In this document: positions 36,555 to 45,001 of the stretch, piece after piece
Position numbering within the stretch: the stretch's first letter is position 1
Layout of the letters: each line of letters starts with the position of its first letter
Assembly (NCBI RefSeq): GCF_019801015.1
Contig: NZ_JAHVJZ010000001.1
Span: 558,001-622,000, forward strand
Length of the DNA: 64,000 bases
Direction: 5' to 3'
Source: Marinobacter nauticus
GTDB lineage: Bacteria > Pseudomonadota > Gammaproteobacteria > Enterobacterales > Shewanellaceae
The notes under the pieces: model-generated
What the model saw: only the letters and a program-made list of their open reading frames with translations
Database searches by the model: none
Told to the model about the DNA's origin: nothing
Made by a program: the position numbers and the translations under genes

Positions 36555-38390
36555 ATGTCGACACAACCTTCACTGTTTAAACGTATTTTTCGTTTTATCG
36601 CCAGCTTACTGAACACCACCCGAAAGGTGATCGTTAATCTGGTTTTCTTTGCGGTACTCGCGCTTGTGATCGTCGCCCTGACCGGTGATGAGATGGAGCC
36701 GGTGCCGGACGGCGGCGCTTTGGTGCTGAAACTGGATGGGCTTCTGGTGGAACAGAAGCGTCCATTGGACCCCATGGAAGTGATTACCGGGCAGAGTAAG
36801 GATAAACCTCAGGAGATCCTGATGGCCGATCTGCTTCTGGCCATTGAGGAAGCGGCCCAGGACGATCGCATCGCCGGGATCGTTATCAAGCCCGGCCAGT
36901 TGAGTGGTGGCCTTGCCAAGCTGCAGGAGATTGGCGAGGCACTGGACGCGTTTAAGGCGTCCGGCAAACCGGTTATCGCTCAGGCGGGTTGGCTGGACCA
37001 GGGCAACTACTACCTGGCCAGCTTTGCGGATGAGATTCAGCTCAATCCCGGCGGCGTGGTGTCCATCGACGGCTTTGGCATGTACCGGGTGTACTACCAG
37101 GAAGCGCTGGAAAAGCTGAAGGTGAACACGCACCTGTTCCGGGTCGGCAAGTACAAGTCCTTTGCTGAGTCTTACACCCGCAATGACATGTCCAACGAAG
37201 CCAAAGAGGCCAACCAGGCGGTACTGACCGACCTTTGGGGCAGTTACGTTGCGACGGTATCGGCAAACCGCCATATCGACCCCGCAGTGCTCTCCCCTAC
37301 CCTGGAGACGCTGAATGCCGAACTGGAAGCGGTCGACGGAGACCTGGCGAAGCTGGCTCTGAACAATGGCCTGGTTGACGTCCTGAAAACCGACATTGAG
37401 ATGCGGGATCAGCTTATCGACCAGTTCGGCACTGAACCGGACGACGAGCACGCCATCAAGGCCATTGGCCTGAATGGCTATCTTGCTCATGTGCGGCCAA
37501 TGCTCGAAGCTCAGGGCGACAATCAGATCGCCATTATTGTTGCCAAGGGCACCATTCTGAATGGCGAACAGCCGCCCGGTACCATCGGCGGCACCAGCAC
37601 CGCTCGCCTGCTCCGGGAAGCCCGTCAGGATGACCAGGTGAAAGCCGTGGTGCTTCGTGTGGACAGTGGTGGTGGCAGTGCCTACGCCTCTGAACAGATC
37701 CGTCAGGAAGTCCTCGCGCTTCAGGCCGCCGGAAAACCGGTTGTGGCTTCAATGGGCTCGGTAGCCGCATCCGGTGGCTACTGGATCTCCGCCAATGCTG
37801 ATCGGATCTTTGCGCAGCCGACCACCATTACCGGCTCCATCGGCATCATTGGCCTGATTACGACCTTTGAGGAGAGTGCTGCGGCGCTCGGTATCCATGC
37901 TGACGGCGTTGGTACCACCGAAATGGCGGGTCTGAGCGTACTGCGGCCACTGCCGGATGGCTTTAAGCGTCTGGTCCAGCAGAGCCTGAACAAAGGCTAT
38001 CAGGACTTCATTCAGCTGGTTTCCAATGCCCGTGATATGCCACTGGAACAGGTGGATGATATTGCCCAGGGCCGTATCTGGAGTGGCCAGGATGCCCTGG
38101 AGATTGGCCTGGTGGATGAGCTGGGCGAATTGGACGACGCGGTCAGTACTGCCGCCAACCTGGCGCAACTGGAGCAGTTTGAAACCCGCATCATCGGTCC
38201 CAAGCTGAGCCCGGAGCAAGAGATGCTGCAGCAGTTCCTGGGGGCAGCCAGCCCTTATCTTCCTCAGGTGGATACGCCCAGCTGGCAACGCGTTCTGCAT
38301 GCCGTCACTGCGCCGCTGGAAGCGCAGCTTAAGTTAAATGACCCTAACCATCGCTACCTGCTCTGTCTTGAGTGCGTTCCGATGAGCTGA
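36555..38390 (+). CDS. sppA: Signal peptide peptidase SppA, 67K type
   Basis: A 611-residue inner-membrane protease that degrades cleaved signal peptides. A single N-terminal transmembrane helix (about residues 24-50) is followed by tandem S49 domains. The catalytic lysine lies in VGKYKSFAE in the first domain, and the catalytic serine in SVAASGGYWIS in the second, the Ser-Lys dyad split as in E. coli SppA. The start at 36555 has GGAAGG upstream; nine extra codons to 36528 would cross an inverted repeat and have no such site. It is followed by ansA, as in E. coli. Confidence 0.95.
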   Translation: MSTQPSLFKRIFRFIASLLNTTRKVIVNLVFFAVLALVIVALTGDEMEPVPDGGALVLKLDGLLVEQKRPLDPMEVITGQSKDKPQEILMADLLLAIEEAAQDDRIAGIVIKPGQLSGGLAKLQEIGEALDAFKASGKPVIAQAGWLDQGNYYLASFADEIQLNPGGVVSIDGFGMYRVYYQEALEKLKVNTHLFRVGKYKSFAESYTRNDMSNEAKEANQAVLTDLWGSYVATVSANRHIDPAVLSPTLETLNAELEAVDGDLAKLALNNGLVDVLKTDIEMRDQLIDQFGTEPDDEHAIKAIGLNGYLAHVRPMLEAQGDNQIAIIVAKGTILNGEQPPGTIGGTSTARLLREARQDDQVKAVVLRVDSGGGSAYASEQIRQEVLALQAAGKPVVASMGSVAASGGYWISANADRIFAQPTTITGSIGIIGLITTFEESAAALGIHADGVGTTEMAGLSVLRPLPDGFKRLVQQSLNKGYQDFIQLVSNARDMPLEQVDDIAQGRIWSGQDALEIGLVDELGELDDAVSTAANLAQLEQFETRIIGPKLSPEQEMLQQFLGAASPYLPQVDTPSWQRVLHAVTAPLEAQLKLNDPNHRYLLCLECVPMS

Positions 38391-38406
38391 CGCCTCACCA
38401 GCGAAC

Positions 38407-38433
38407 AGAAAGCCCGGTATTGCCGGGCTTTCT
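38407..38433 (+). terminator. Terminator after sppA
   Basis: An 11-bp perfect stem (AGAAAGCCCGG/CCGGGCTTTCT) with loop TATTG, then TTTT. Confidence 0.85.
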
Positions 38434-38489
38434 TTTGCCCACTCCACCGCTATAATCCCCGCAACAGAACGGCCAAAGAACTCCAGAAG

Positions 38490-39500
38490 ATGCAAAGAAA
38501 ACGGATCTACGTCGCCTACACCGGTGGCACCATTGGCATGCAGCGTACAGAAAACGGATACGCTCCTGTCGCCGGCTTTCTTACCGAAAGCGTGAATGCC
38601 AACCCGGAGTTTCATCGCCCGGAGATGCCGGAGTTTATGATCCACGAGTATGACCAGTTGATCGACAGCTCCAATATGAGCCCTCACGACTGGCAGCAGA
38701 TCGCGGACGATATCAGAGCCCACTACGACGAGTTTGATGGCTTTGTGATCCTCCATGGAACCGACACCATGGCATTCACCGCCTCAGCGCTCTCCTTTAT
38801 GCTTGATGGCCTGGAAAAACCCGTGATCGTCACCGGCTCTCAGATCCCTCTGGCTCAGCTGCGCTCCGATGGCCAGCAAAACCTGCTGAACGCCCTCTAC
38901 ATCGCCGCCAACTACCCCATCGCCGAAGTGTGTCTGTTCTTCAACAACACGCTGCTGAGAGGCAACCGCAGTACCAAGGTGCATGCGGACGGGTTTGCCG
39001 CTTTCGACAGCCCCAACCTGAAACCCCTGCTGGAAGCGGGCATTGAGATCCGACTGGGTGACGCCTCGCTCGCCAGCCCGACCGGAGCGCCTCTGACCGT
39101 TCACCAGATAACCCCTCAGCCAATTGGTGTGGTCACGCTCTACCCCGGTATCAGCACCGAGGTGATCGCCAATCTGCTGCGTCAGCCGGTAAAGGCATTA
39201 ATCCTGCTCTCCTTCGGTGTGGGTAACGCGCCGGAGCGACAAGACCTGCTGTCCTTGCTGAAAGAAGCGCACGAGCGGGAAATCCTGGTGGTGAACCTGA
39301 CCCAGTGCGTTCAGGGCAAGGTGAATATGGCCGGTTACGCCACCGGTAATGCGCTCTCCCGTTGCGGCGTCCTCAGTGGCTTTGATATGACTACCGAAGC
39401 GGCCCTGGCCAAACTGCACTACTTGTTGTCTCAGCCCCTGAGCTTTGAAGAGCGACGGTTGCAGATGCAAACCCCGCTGCGGGGTGAGCTGACTCAGTAA
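38490..39500 (+). CDS. ansA: L-asparaginase, type I (cytoplasmic)
   Basis: A 336-residue enzyme hydrolysing asparagine to aspartate and ammonia. It has no signal peptide, which separates it from periplasmic type II. The two active-site signatures are VAYTGGTIGM (about residue 8) and FVILHGTDTMAFTA (about 87), with the nucleophilic and second threonines in place. VTGSQIPL and the lysine in GNRSTKVHADGF are also conserved. It lies between two terminators as a single gene. Confidence 0.94.
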   Translation: MQRKRIYVAYTGGTIGMQRTENGYAPVAGFLTESVNANPEFHRPEMPEFMIHEYDQLIDSSNMSPHDWQQIADDIRAHYDEFDGFVILHGTDTMAFTASALSFMLDGLEKPVIVTGSQIPLAQLRSDGQQNLLNALYIAANYPIAEVCLFFNNTLLRGNRSTKVHADGFAAFDSPNLKPLLEAGIEIRLGDASLASPTGAPLTVHQITPQPIGVVTLYPGISTEVIANLLRQPVKALILLSFGVGNAPERQDLLSLLKEAHEREILVVNLTQCVQGKVNMAGYATGNALSRCGVLSGFDMTTEAALAKLHYLLSQPLSFEERRLQMQTPLRGELTQ

Positions 39501-39502
39501 CC

Positions 39503-39531
39503 AAAAAAGGCGCCTTATTGGCGCCTTTTTT
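39503..39531. terminator. Bidirectional terminator between ansA and yeaC
   Basis: A 12-bp stem (AAAAAAGGCGCC/GGCGCCTTTTTT) with loop TTATT between convergent genes. Confidence 0.88.
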
Positions 39532-39546
39532 GTTCTGAACTCGCCG

Positions 39547-39819
39547 TTACTCCGGCTTAATCCGCGCCAGCGGCACTTCCTTGAACTGCCGTTTCAGCTC
39601 CGCCTTGGAGAGGTGGATAATGTTGCCATCCGGTCCTACGGTCAGATGTTGGTCCTGGTTGCCGTTTTTGGCCTGCCAGGCGATCACAGCCTGCATGGCC
39701 GAGTCCCGCTGTTGCTCGGTCAACGGTGAGCCGTCCGGCCACTTGCCGGTCTCGACACCGGATTGAAGCCTGGCCACCAGTTCCGGGGTGAGGCTGTCTA
39801 CCATCGCTTGCCAGTTCAT
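39547..39819 (-). CDS. yeaC: YeaC-like DUF1315 protein
   Basis: A 90-residue cytoplasmic protein of the DUF1315 family, the same length as E. coli YeaC. Conserved parts are LTPELVARLQSGVETGKWPDG near the start, LTEQQRDSAMQAVIAWQ and a C-terminal KAELKRQF. AAGGAG lies upstream of the ATG at 39819. Function is unknown. It overlaps the zinc-ribbon gene by four bases (ATGA). Confidence 0.88.
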   Translation of the reverse strand: MNWQAMVDSLTPELVARLQSGVETGKWPDGSPLTEQQRDSAMQAVIAWQAKNGNQDQHLTVGPDGNIIHLSKAELKRQFKEVPLARIKPE

Positions 39820-40142
39820 TGTGTTCTCCTTTTGGCGAGCAGGATCCGCACCCGGGTGACGAGATAGCCGACAAAGCCGAGACTCATCAAGCCAATCCCC
39901 ACGGGGGCACGCCAGCTGTCCGCGGCTTCGCCGCCCCACCACCACAGTGCAAACCCTCCGACAAAGGCGAACAGGGCCAGGAAACTGTGGGTCATCAGGC
40001 TCTGGTTCTGCTTGATCTGTCTGATCCGTGCGGCCCGTTCTAATGCTTCTGGGTCGTCACTACGAGCAAATTGGCAATGGGGACAAAAAGGGGCTTTGTC
40101 TGAGATGCGTTTCGCGCAGGACGGACAATGTATCAACGCCAT
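39816..40142 (-). CDS. Zinc-ribbon membrane protein
   Basis: A 108-residue protein with an N-terminal zinc ribbon (HCPSCAKRI then FCPHCQF, two CPxC knuckles). A helical linker and two transmembrane helices (about residues 50-70 and 80-98) follow, and the tail is basic. It looks like the zinc_ribbon_2 / DUF2726-type small proteins of Shewanella, with no known function. It overlaps yeaC by four bases, so the two are co-translated. Confidence 0.7.
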   Translation of the reverse strand: MALIHCPSCAKRISDKAPFCPHCQFARSDDPEALERAARIRQIKQNQSLMTHSFLALFAFVGGFALWWWGGEAADSWRAPVGIGLMSLGFVGYLVTRVRILLAKRRTQ

Positions 40143-40213
40143 TGGGCACTCCCTGTTGATGTCAGTGCGCCCACTATAGGGCCACCGTGTGTTTCAGTAA
40201 AGCGTGATGCCGG

Positions 40214-40702
40214 TCACTCAACGCCATACCACGCCAGGTAGGCACGCAACGCCCAACCCGGCATATAGCCGACACGACGGGCCAGCACGCTGCCATCTGC
40301 GTCGATGATCACGTAAGCCGGAAACGCCGGTACGCCGTAATCCCGGGCCAACGTATCACTGCCCAGCCAAACCGGCCCCAATTCTGGGTGTCCGTCCAGA
40401 AAGGCGTCGACCTCATTGCGCTCCTGGTAAGACAGGGCCACCAGTTGAACCGAACGTCCGGACTGACGCAGTGCATCGACACTGTCGATGGTCAGGTCGC
40501 AAATGGTGCACCATGGGGCAAACAGATAAAGCAACTGAGCACGCCCGGCTTCAGGCAGTGTCTTTTCCCCACCCTCCCAGCCGATCACATGGGCTGTTGG
40601 CGCAGGTTCGCCCACCGCCGTCATCGCCATCCCCCTGAGCCACCCGCCTAACCACACGGCAAAGGCGATCACTACGGCCCAGATCACTGCCTGTTTCAAC
40701 AT
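40214..40702 (-). CDS. TlpA/ScsD-like membrane-anchored thioredoxin
   Basis: A 162-residue thioredoxin-fold protein anchored by an N-terminal helix (about residues 5-25) and facing the periplasm. The redox motif is FAPWCTICDL (CTIC, about residue 65). The cis-proline segment is VPAFPAYVIIDADGSV. It resembles ScsD/TlpA proteins that reduce periplasmic disulfides using DsbD-type partners. No partner gene is adjacent. It sits downstream of the GAPDH gene on the same strand, behind that gene's terminator. Confidence 0.78.
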   Translation of the reverse strand: MLKQAVIWAVVIAFAVWLGGWLRGMAMTAVGEPAPTAHVIGWEGGEKTLPEAGRAQLLYLFAPWCTICDLTIDSVDALRQSGRSVQLVALSYQERNEVDAFLDGHPELGPVWLGSDTLARDYGVPAFPAYVIIDADGSVLARRVGYMPGWALRAYLAWYGVE

Positions 40703-40726
40703 CGTTTCTCTACTCCAGAACGAAAA

Positions 40727-40754
40727 AATCCAGCCCCGTTACCGAGGCTGGATT
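40727..40754 (-). terminator. Terminator after the long GAPDH gene
   Basis: A 9-bp stem (AATCCAGCC/GGCTGGATT) with a 10-base loop, followed by TTTTTTCG on the minus strand. Confidence 0.8.
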
Positions 40755-40775
40755 GCGATGCGGCGAACGAGGGTC

Positions 40776-42200
40776 TTATGGAAGAACCAGACCGGTTACG
40801 CCCATCATTTTTTTCATTACGCCGATAACCTGGTTGCTGTAACCAAACTCGTTGTCGTACCAAACGTACAGGACAGCACGGTCGCCGTCGACGATGGTGG
40901 CCTGGGAGTCAACGATACCCGCGAAACGGGAGCCGACCAGGTCGCTGGATACGATTTCAGTGGACTCGGTGTAATCCACCTGGTTTTGCAGGTCGGAGTA
41001 CAGGGCGGTCCAGCGCAGGTAATCGTTCATCTCTTCACGGGTGGTCTCAGAACCCAGGTTCAGGTTCATGATGGCCATGGAAACGTTCGGAGTCGGAACG
41101 CGGATGGCGTTACCGGTCAGCTTGCCTTTCAGTTCCGGCAACGCTTTGGCAACGGCTTTGGCGGCACCGGTAGAGGTGATGACCATGTTCAGCGGTGCAC
41201 TGCGGCCACGACGCTCAGCCTTGTGGTAGTTATCGATCAGGTTCTGATCGTTGGTGTAGGAGTGAACGGTCTCGACGTGGCCATTGTTGATGCCGAACTT
41301 GTCGTTGATCGCTTTCAGCACCGGGGTGATGGCGTTGGTGGTGCAGGAGGCCGCAGACATGATGGTGTCTTCCGCCAGAATGTCTTCATCATTCACACCG
41401 TACACGATGTTCTTGATGCCGCCGCTGGCCGGCGCGGTCAGCAGCACTTTGGCAGCACCTTTGGATTTCAGGTGCAGGCCCAGGCCATCTTCGTCCTTCC
41501 AGATCCCGGTGTTATCAACAACCAGCGCGTTGTCGATGCCGTACTGGGTGTAATCCACTTCATCCGGGCTGTTGGCGTAGATCACCTGAATGTAGGTGCC
41601 GTTGGCGATCAGCGCGTTGTTTTCGTTGTCCACTTCGATGGAGCCGTTAAACGGACCATGAATGGAGTCACGGCGCAGCAGGCTGGCACGCTTTTCCAGA
41701 TCGCCGTCACGGCCGCCACGTACAACAATGGCACGCAGGCGAAGGGTGTTGGAAACGCCGGTACGCTCGATCATCAGACGAGCCAGCAGGCGACCGATAC
41801 GGCCAAAGCCGTACAGCACCACATCGCGGGGCTCCAGCTCTTTACCCAGCGCAGAGGAGAGCTGCTCCGCCATGTAAGCGTCAATCTCACTGGCGTCGTT
41901 GTGGTTACGCCAGTAGTTAACGGCCAGTTTGCCAATATCAACACGGCAGTGTTTTACGTCGAGACGGCTCAGCGCCTCAACGAAGGGGAAAGATTCACGC
42001 AGACGGAGCTTTTCGCCTTCATACTTTGCCACCAGACGGTGAGCCTTGGTGATGTCGATGGTAGAGGCGTTCAACAGCGGACGGCCGTAGATTTGAACCT
42101 CGACCCCTTGATTGCGGTACAACTTACCCAGCAGGGGTTGCATTGCTTCGGCCAGTTCAAAACGCTCTTGCCAGCTTTGAAGGTGTTTGTCTGCGGTCAT
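40776..42200 (-). CDS. Glyceraldehyde-3-phosphate dehydrogenase, long form
   Basis: A 474-residue GAPDH with an N-terminal extension of about 125 residues before the Rossmann domain (VVLYGFGRIGRLLARLM). The catalytic cysteine is in SAASCTTNAITP, and the histidine in VETVHSYTNDQ. The C-terminal WYDNEFGYSNQV is typical. The extension is rich in charged helices. Proteins of this long type are paired with a short GAPDH in Shewanella and Vibrio and may work in a different metabolic direction or with a different cofactor; this is inference. The start at 42200 has AGGA eight bases before it. It is divergent from the DUF2989 gene. The 221-base gap contains a CCTGTT-N7-AACAGG inverted repeat (42363-42381). 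Confidence 0.92.
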   Translation of the reverse strand: MTADKHLQSWQERFELAEAMQPLLGKLYRNQGVEVQIYGRPLLNASTIDITKAHRLVAKYEGEKLRLRESFPFVEALSRLDVKHCRVDIGKLAVNYWRNHNDASEIDAYMAEQLSSALGKELEPRDVVLYGFGRIGRLLARLMIERTGVSNTLRLRAIVVRGGRDGDLEKRASLLRRDSIHGPFNGSIEVDNENNALIANGTYIQVIYANSPDEVDYTQYGIDNALVVDNTGIWKDEDGLGLHLKSKGAAKVLLTAPASGGIKNIVYGVNDEDILAEDTIMSAASCTTNAITPVLKAINDKFGINNGHVETVHSYTNDQNLIDNYHKAERRGRSAPLNMVITSTGAAKAVAKALPELKGKLTGNAIRVPTPNVSMAIMNLNLGSETTREEMNDYLRWTALYSDLQNQVDYTESTEIVSSDLVGSRFAGIVDSQATIVDGDRAVLYVWYDNEFGYSNQVIGVMKKMMGVTGLVLP

Positions 42201-42421
42201 GTACAGAGTCCTATGAAGAAGTTCCGTGAGGGAAACAATAGAGCACGCTGAAAAAATTATTATTGCTGTTGCTTCCCGGGACACCGACCTTGGCGACCTC
42301 GGGAAGCGCGGCTATTCTACAGAAAACACTTGCGCTTTTTCCAGCGCCCCAAGGATCACAACCTGTTGCTAAATAACAGGAAATTTCGCCAAGGACCGGC
42401 TTTTGTGGTAATTCTCCGATC

Positions 42422-43225
42422 ATGAAAACGTTTCCCCTACTCCCGCTGCTGGCCGTTGCGGCACTGGCCGGTTGTGACCGCGCCCCTACCGTTCGTGACA
42501 TCTGCCAGGCCAGCCCCGAGCTGTGCGCCGACCTTAATACGTCCGGATGGTGCCGCCATGACCGCGCCGCCATCGTGCATGCGAGATACCAATTCGGACT
42601 CACAAACGATGTCGCCCACAAATTCGAAGAGCTGGTAAAGCTAGAATCCTATGTGGACTGCATGAGCCACGTTTCCCAAATGGTCAGCAAGTCCGGCCGT
42701 AAAACCCTCGAACAGGAGCGAAGCCATTTCTACCTGAAGAGTCTCGACGCTCTGGAGGCACTGCAGCAGGAAACACGTGATCACTCAGACCCTGCGCTAA
42801 GCCTCTATCATTGGTCGCGTTTTAATGACGAAGCGGCACTAGGGCGCTTTTTGGACGCGGAATCTCAAGGCCAGTTACACGGCATCCGCCTGAAACGACT
42901 GGCGGGCCTGTTCTTCAGTGAGTCACATCCGGACAAAGCCCGTGATTACCTGCTTGACGTGGTCGAGGCCGATCCGGAGGCTGCCGAGCAAGACTCCGAA
43001 CTGCTGCTCCAGTTAGGCTACGTGCTATCCAAACTGAAACAGCGCGAAACCGCATACCTGTTTACCTATCTGGGACAGCCGAAGCAGGCCCCGGCCTCTC
43101 CGGAAGCCCTCGCCCGGCACCTGGGCCTCGCCCACACCAAGGTAGAGCAACTGGTGCAGCGTGCCGAGGAGTTGGCTGATCAGATGGAAGCGGGACGCCT
43201 TCCCCGGGCCCAGCTTAATTTGTAA
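42422..43225 (+). CDS. DUF2989 lipoprotein
   Basis: A 267-residue predicted lipoprotein. The N-terminus has a hydrophobic signal and lipobox LAGC (Cys near 18). Further cysteines occur in DICQASPELCADL and near GWCRH, which may form disulfides. Residues 150-260 look like TPR-type helical repeats. DUF2989 genes sit between the two GAPDH genes in Shewanella as well, so the position is conserved, though the function is unknown. It ends at a modest terminator. Confidence 0.82.
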   Translation: MKTFPLLPLLAVAALAGCDRAPTVRDICQASPELCADLNTSGWCRHDRAAIVHARYQFGLTNDVAHKFEELVKLESYVDCMSHVSQMVSKSGRKTLEQERSHFYLKSLDALEALQQETRDHSDPALSLYHWSRFNDEAALGRFLDAESQGQLHGIRLKRLAGLFFSESHPDKARDYLLDVVEADPEAAEQDSELLLQLGYVLSKLKQRETAYLFTYLGQPKQAPASPEALARHLGLAHTKVEQLVQRAEELADQMEAGRLPRAQLNL

Positions 43226-43242
43226 GTGACTTTCATTAAAAA

Positions 43243-43266
43243 ACCGGTCTGACCGGTGATTTTTTG
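43243..43266 (+). terminator. Terminator after the DUF2989 gene
   Basis: A 6-bp stem (ACCGGT/ACCGGT) with a 3-base loop, flanked by an A-run and GATTTTTT. Confidence 0.6.
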
Positions 43267-43404
43267 TCGCTTTATCGCAGTCACTGCACGGGCAGCGGTC
43301 TGCCGATGGCGACGATCCGAAACCGGATTCCCTGTACTAGGGTTAAGGGCGTTGGCCATACCGCGCAGACATGGTTTATTTACCAACATTTTGACCAAAA
43401 ACAC

Positions 43405-43432
43405 TTGACCACCTGCGCCAATATTGTAATTT
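43405..43432 (+). promoter_or_regulatory. Putative gapA promoter
   Basis: TTGACC (43405-43410) and TAATTT (43427-43432) with 16 bases between them. The -10 lies inside the HexR box, so HexR bound there should block or reshape initiation. Confidence 0.45.
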
Positions 43433-43439
43433 TACTACA
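43425..43439. promoter_or_regulatory. HexR box upstream of gapA
   Basis: TGTAATTTTACTACA is an exact match to TGTART-N3-AYTACA, the HexR motif as I recall it from Shewanella work. It is 20 bases before the gapA ATG. Confidence 0.75.
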
Positions 43440-43459
43440 TATCGACAAGGCATTACGGA

Positions 43460-44476
43460 ATGAACGCTATGATCAAAGTCGCTATTAACGGTTACGGTCG
43501 GATTGGTCGCAATGTGGTCCGGGCGCTGTACGAAAGCGAAAAGCAGTACCCGATCAAAATCGTTGCCATCAACGACCTCGGCGACGCCGCCATCAACGCC
43601 CACCTTACCAAGTACGACACTGTACACGGCCGCTTCAACGCCAAAGTAGAGCACGACGACAGCGCGATCACCATCAACGGTGACCGCATCCAGACCTTCT
43701 CTGAGCGTGACCCCCGCAAACTGCCCTGGGCTGAGCTGGGTGTCGATGTGGTGTTTGAATGTACCGGTATCTTCACCACCAAAGCGACCGCCTCCGCCCA
43801 CATTGAAGCGGGTGCGAAGAAAGTGATCATCTCTGCGCCGGGTAAAGAGGTGGACGCCACCGTAGTTTACGGTGTCAACCAGGATGTCATCACCAGCGAC
43901 ATGACCGTAATCTCCAATGCCTCCTGCACCACCAACTGCCTGGCACCCTTTGCCAAGCCGCTGCACGATGCACTGGGTATCGAGTCCGGTCTGATGACCA
44001 CCATCCATGCCTACACCAACGACCAGCGTCTGTCTGACGTTTACCACTCCGATCTGCGTCGTGCCCGTGCCGCGGCCATGAACATGATCCCCACCAAAAC
44101 CGGTGCTGCTGCGGCAGTCGGTCTGGTGATTCCGGAGCTGGCAGGAAAACTGGACGGCGGTGCAGTCCGTGTCCCGACCGTAAACGTATCCGTAGTCGAC
44201 CTCTCCTTTATCGCCAGTCGCGATACCACTGTGGAAGAGGTGAACGCCATCGTTGAAAAGGCCGCCAGTCAGGGTGTGCTGTCTGAGGTACTGGCCGTGA
44301 ATCACGAGCCGCTGGTCTCCATCGACTTCAACCACAGCCCGATGTCTTCCACCTTTGACGCCACCCAAACCCGCGTAAGCGGCCGTCTGGTGAAAGTCAT
44401 GGCCTGGTACGACAACGAGTGGGGCTTCTCCAACCGCATGCTTGATAATGCCGTTGTGCTGATGAACGCCAAATAA
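43460..44476 (+). CDS. gapA: Glyceraldehyde-3-phosphate dehydrogenase, type I
   Basis: A 338-residue NAD-type GAPDH. The Rossmann start is [19 protein letters not shown], and the acidic residue in AINDLGD fits NAD preference. The catalytic cysteine is in [15 protein letters not shown] and the histidine in [14 protein letters not shown]. The end has [12 protein letters not shown]. Some segments ([16 protein letters not shown]) recall erythrose-4-phosphate dehydrogenase, but the [12 protein letters not shown] region is that of GAPDH. A second ATG three codons in (43469) is an equal start candidate. A HexR box overlaps the promoter. Confidence 0.92.
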   Translation: MNAMIKVAINGYGRIGRNVVRALYESEKQYPIKIVAINDLGDAAINAHLTKYDTVHGRFNAKVEHDDSAITINGDRIQTFSERDPRKLPWAELGVDVVFECTGIFTTKATASAHIEAGAKKVIISAPGKEVDATVVYGVNQDVITSDMTVISNASCTTNCLAPFAKPLHDALGIESGLMTTIHAYTNDQRLSDVYHSDLRRARAAAMNMIPTKTGAAAAVGLVIPELAGKLDGGAVRVPTVNVSVVDLSFIASRDTTVEEVNAIVEKAASQGVLSEVLAVNHEPLVSIDFNHSPMSSTFDATQTRVSGRLVKVMAWYDNEWGFSNRMLDNAVVLMNAK

Positions 44477-44494
44477 GACGACATGCCCCAAAAC

Positions 44495-44522
44495 AAAAAC
44501 GCCGGCTAATGCCGGCGTTTTT
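44495..44522. terminator. Bidirectional terminator between gapA and the WYL-like gene
   Basis: A GC-rich stem (ACGCCGGC/GCCGGCGT) with loop TAAT, flanked by A and T runs. Confidence 0.88.
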
Positions 44523-44921
44523 TTATGCGCTAATTAACCCCCAGGCGATCAGACCACCCAGCAGCATCCACACCAGCGGCAGACCAGTAGCAGCGCCTTT
44601 GGGCTGAGGGCCCGCTTCCGGCTGCTGAGCCAATTGGATCAACTCAGCCAATTGTTCGGGGACCCTGGCCGGTGGGTATTCCATACCGCTGGCCACATGC
44701 AACAACGATGATTGAAGGCGGTCCAGCCGAAAAGTCCGCCGGCTGCCTCGCAACACGCAAACCCCTTCCAGGTAATGGCGTCCATCATCGCCCACGAAAA
44801 ACCGGCACAGGCGCACATCCCGCTTAGAGATCTGCCCGTCCCGGTCGGCGTAGTCAAACCGACACCGGATCACCGGCAACGTTATGCTGCACAGCTCCCG
44901 TATTGCTGTGGTCGACTCCAT
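44523..44921 (-). CDS. Tail-anchored WYL-like domain protein
   Basis: A 132-residue protein. Residues 12-75 follow the outline of a WYL domain: IRCRFDYADRDGQISKRDV, then HYLEGVCVLRGSRRTFRLDRL. A polar linker with many Gln and Pro is followed by a C-terminal hydrophobic helix (about 113-130), which suggests tail anchoring in the membrane. WYL domains normally follow a DNA-binding domain and sense nucleotides or other ligands; none is present here. AGGAG seven bases before the ATG at 44921 sets the start. Only 36 bases separate it from the eda terminator, so it may be expressed by read-through. The family call is by eye. Confidence 0.6.
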   Translation of the reverse strand: MESTTAIRELCSITLPVIRCRFDYADRDGQISKRDVRLCRFFVGDDGRHYLEGVCVLRGSRRTFRLDRLQSSLLHVASGMEYPPARVPEQLAELIQLAQQPEAGPQPKGAATGLPLVWMLLGGLIAWGLISA

Positions 44922-44957
44922 CCCTGCTCTCCTTTGGCCAATGTGATGAAAACCATA

Positions 44958-44988
44958 AAAAAACGCCCGCCAAAAGGCGAGCGTTTTT
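44958..44988 (-). terminator. Terminator after zwf-pgl-edd-eda
   Basis: AAACGC(C)CGCC pairs with GGCG(A)GCGTTT around an AAAA loop, with one internal mismatch, followed by TTTTTTTATGG on the minus strand, 13 bases past the eda stop. Confidence 0.75.
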
Positions 44989-45001
44989 CTCCCGAATCCG
45001 G

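Noticed and set aside
43460-44476. Erythrose-4-phosphate dehydrogenase (epd) for the short GAPDH gene
   Set aside because: The [20 protein letters not shown] region and [10 protein letters not shown] are those of GAPDH; Epd has a different sequence there.
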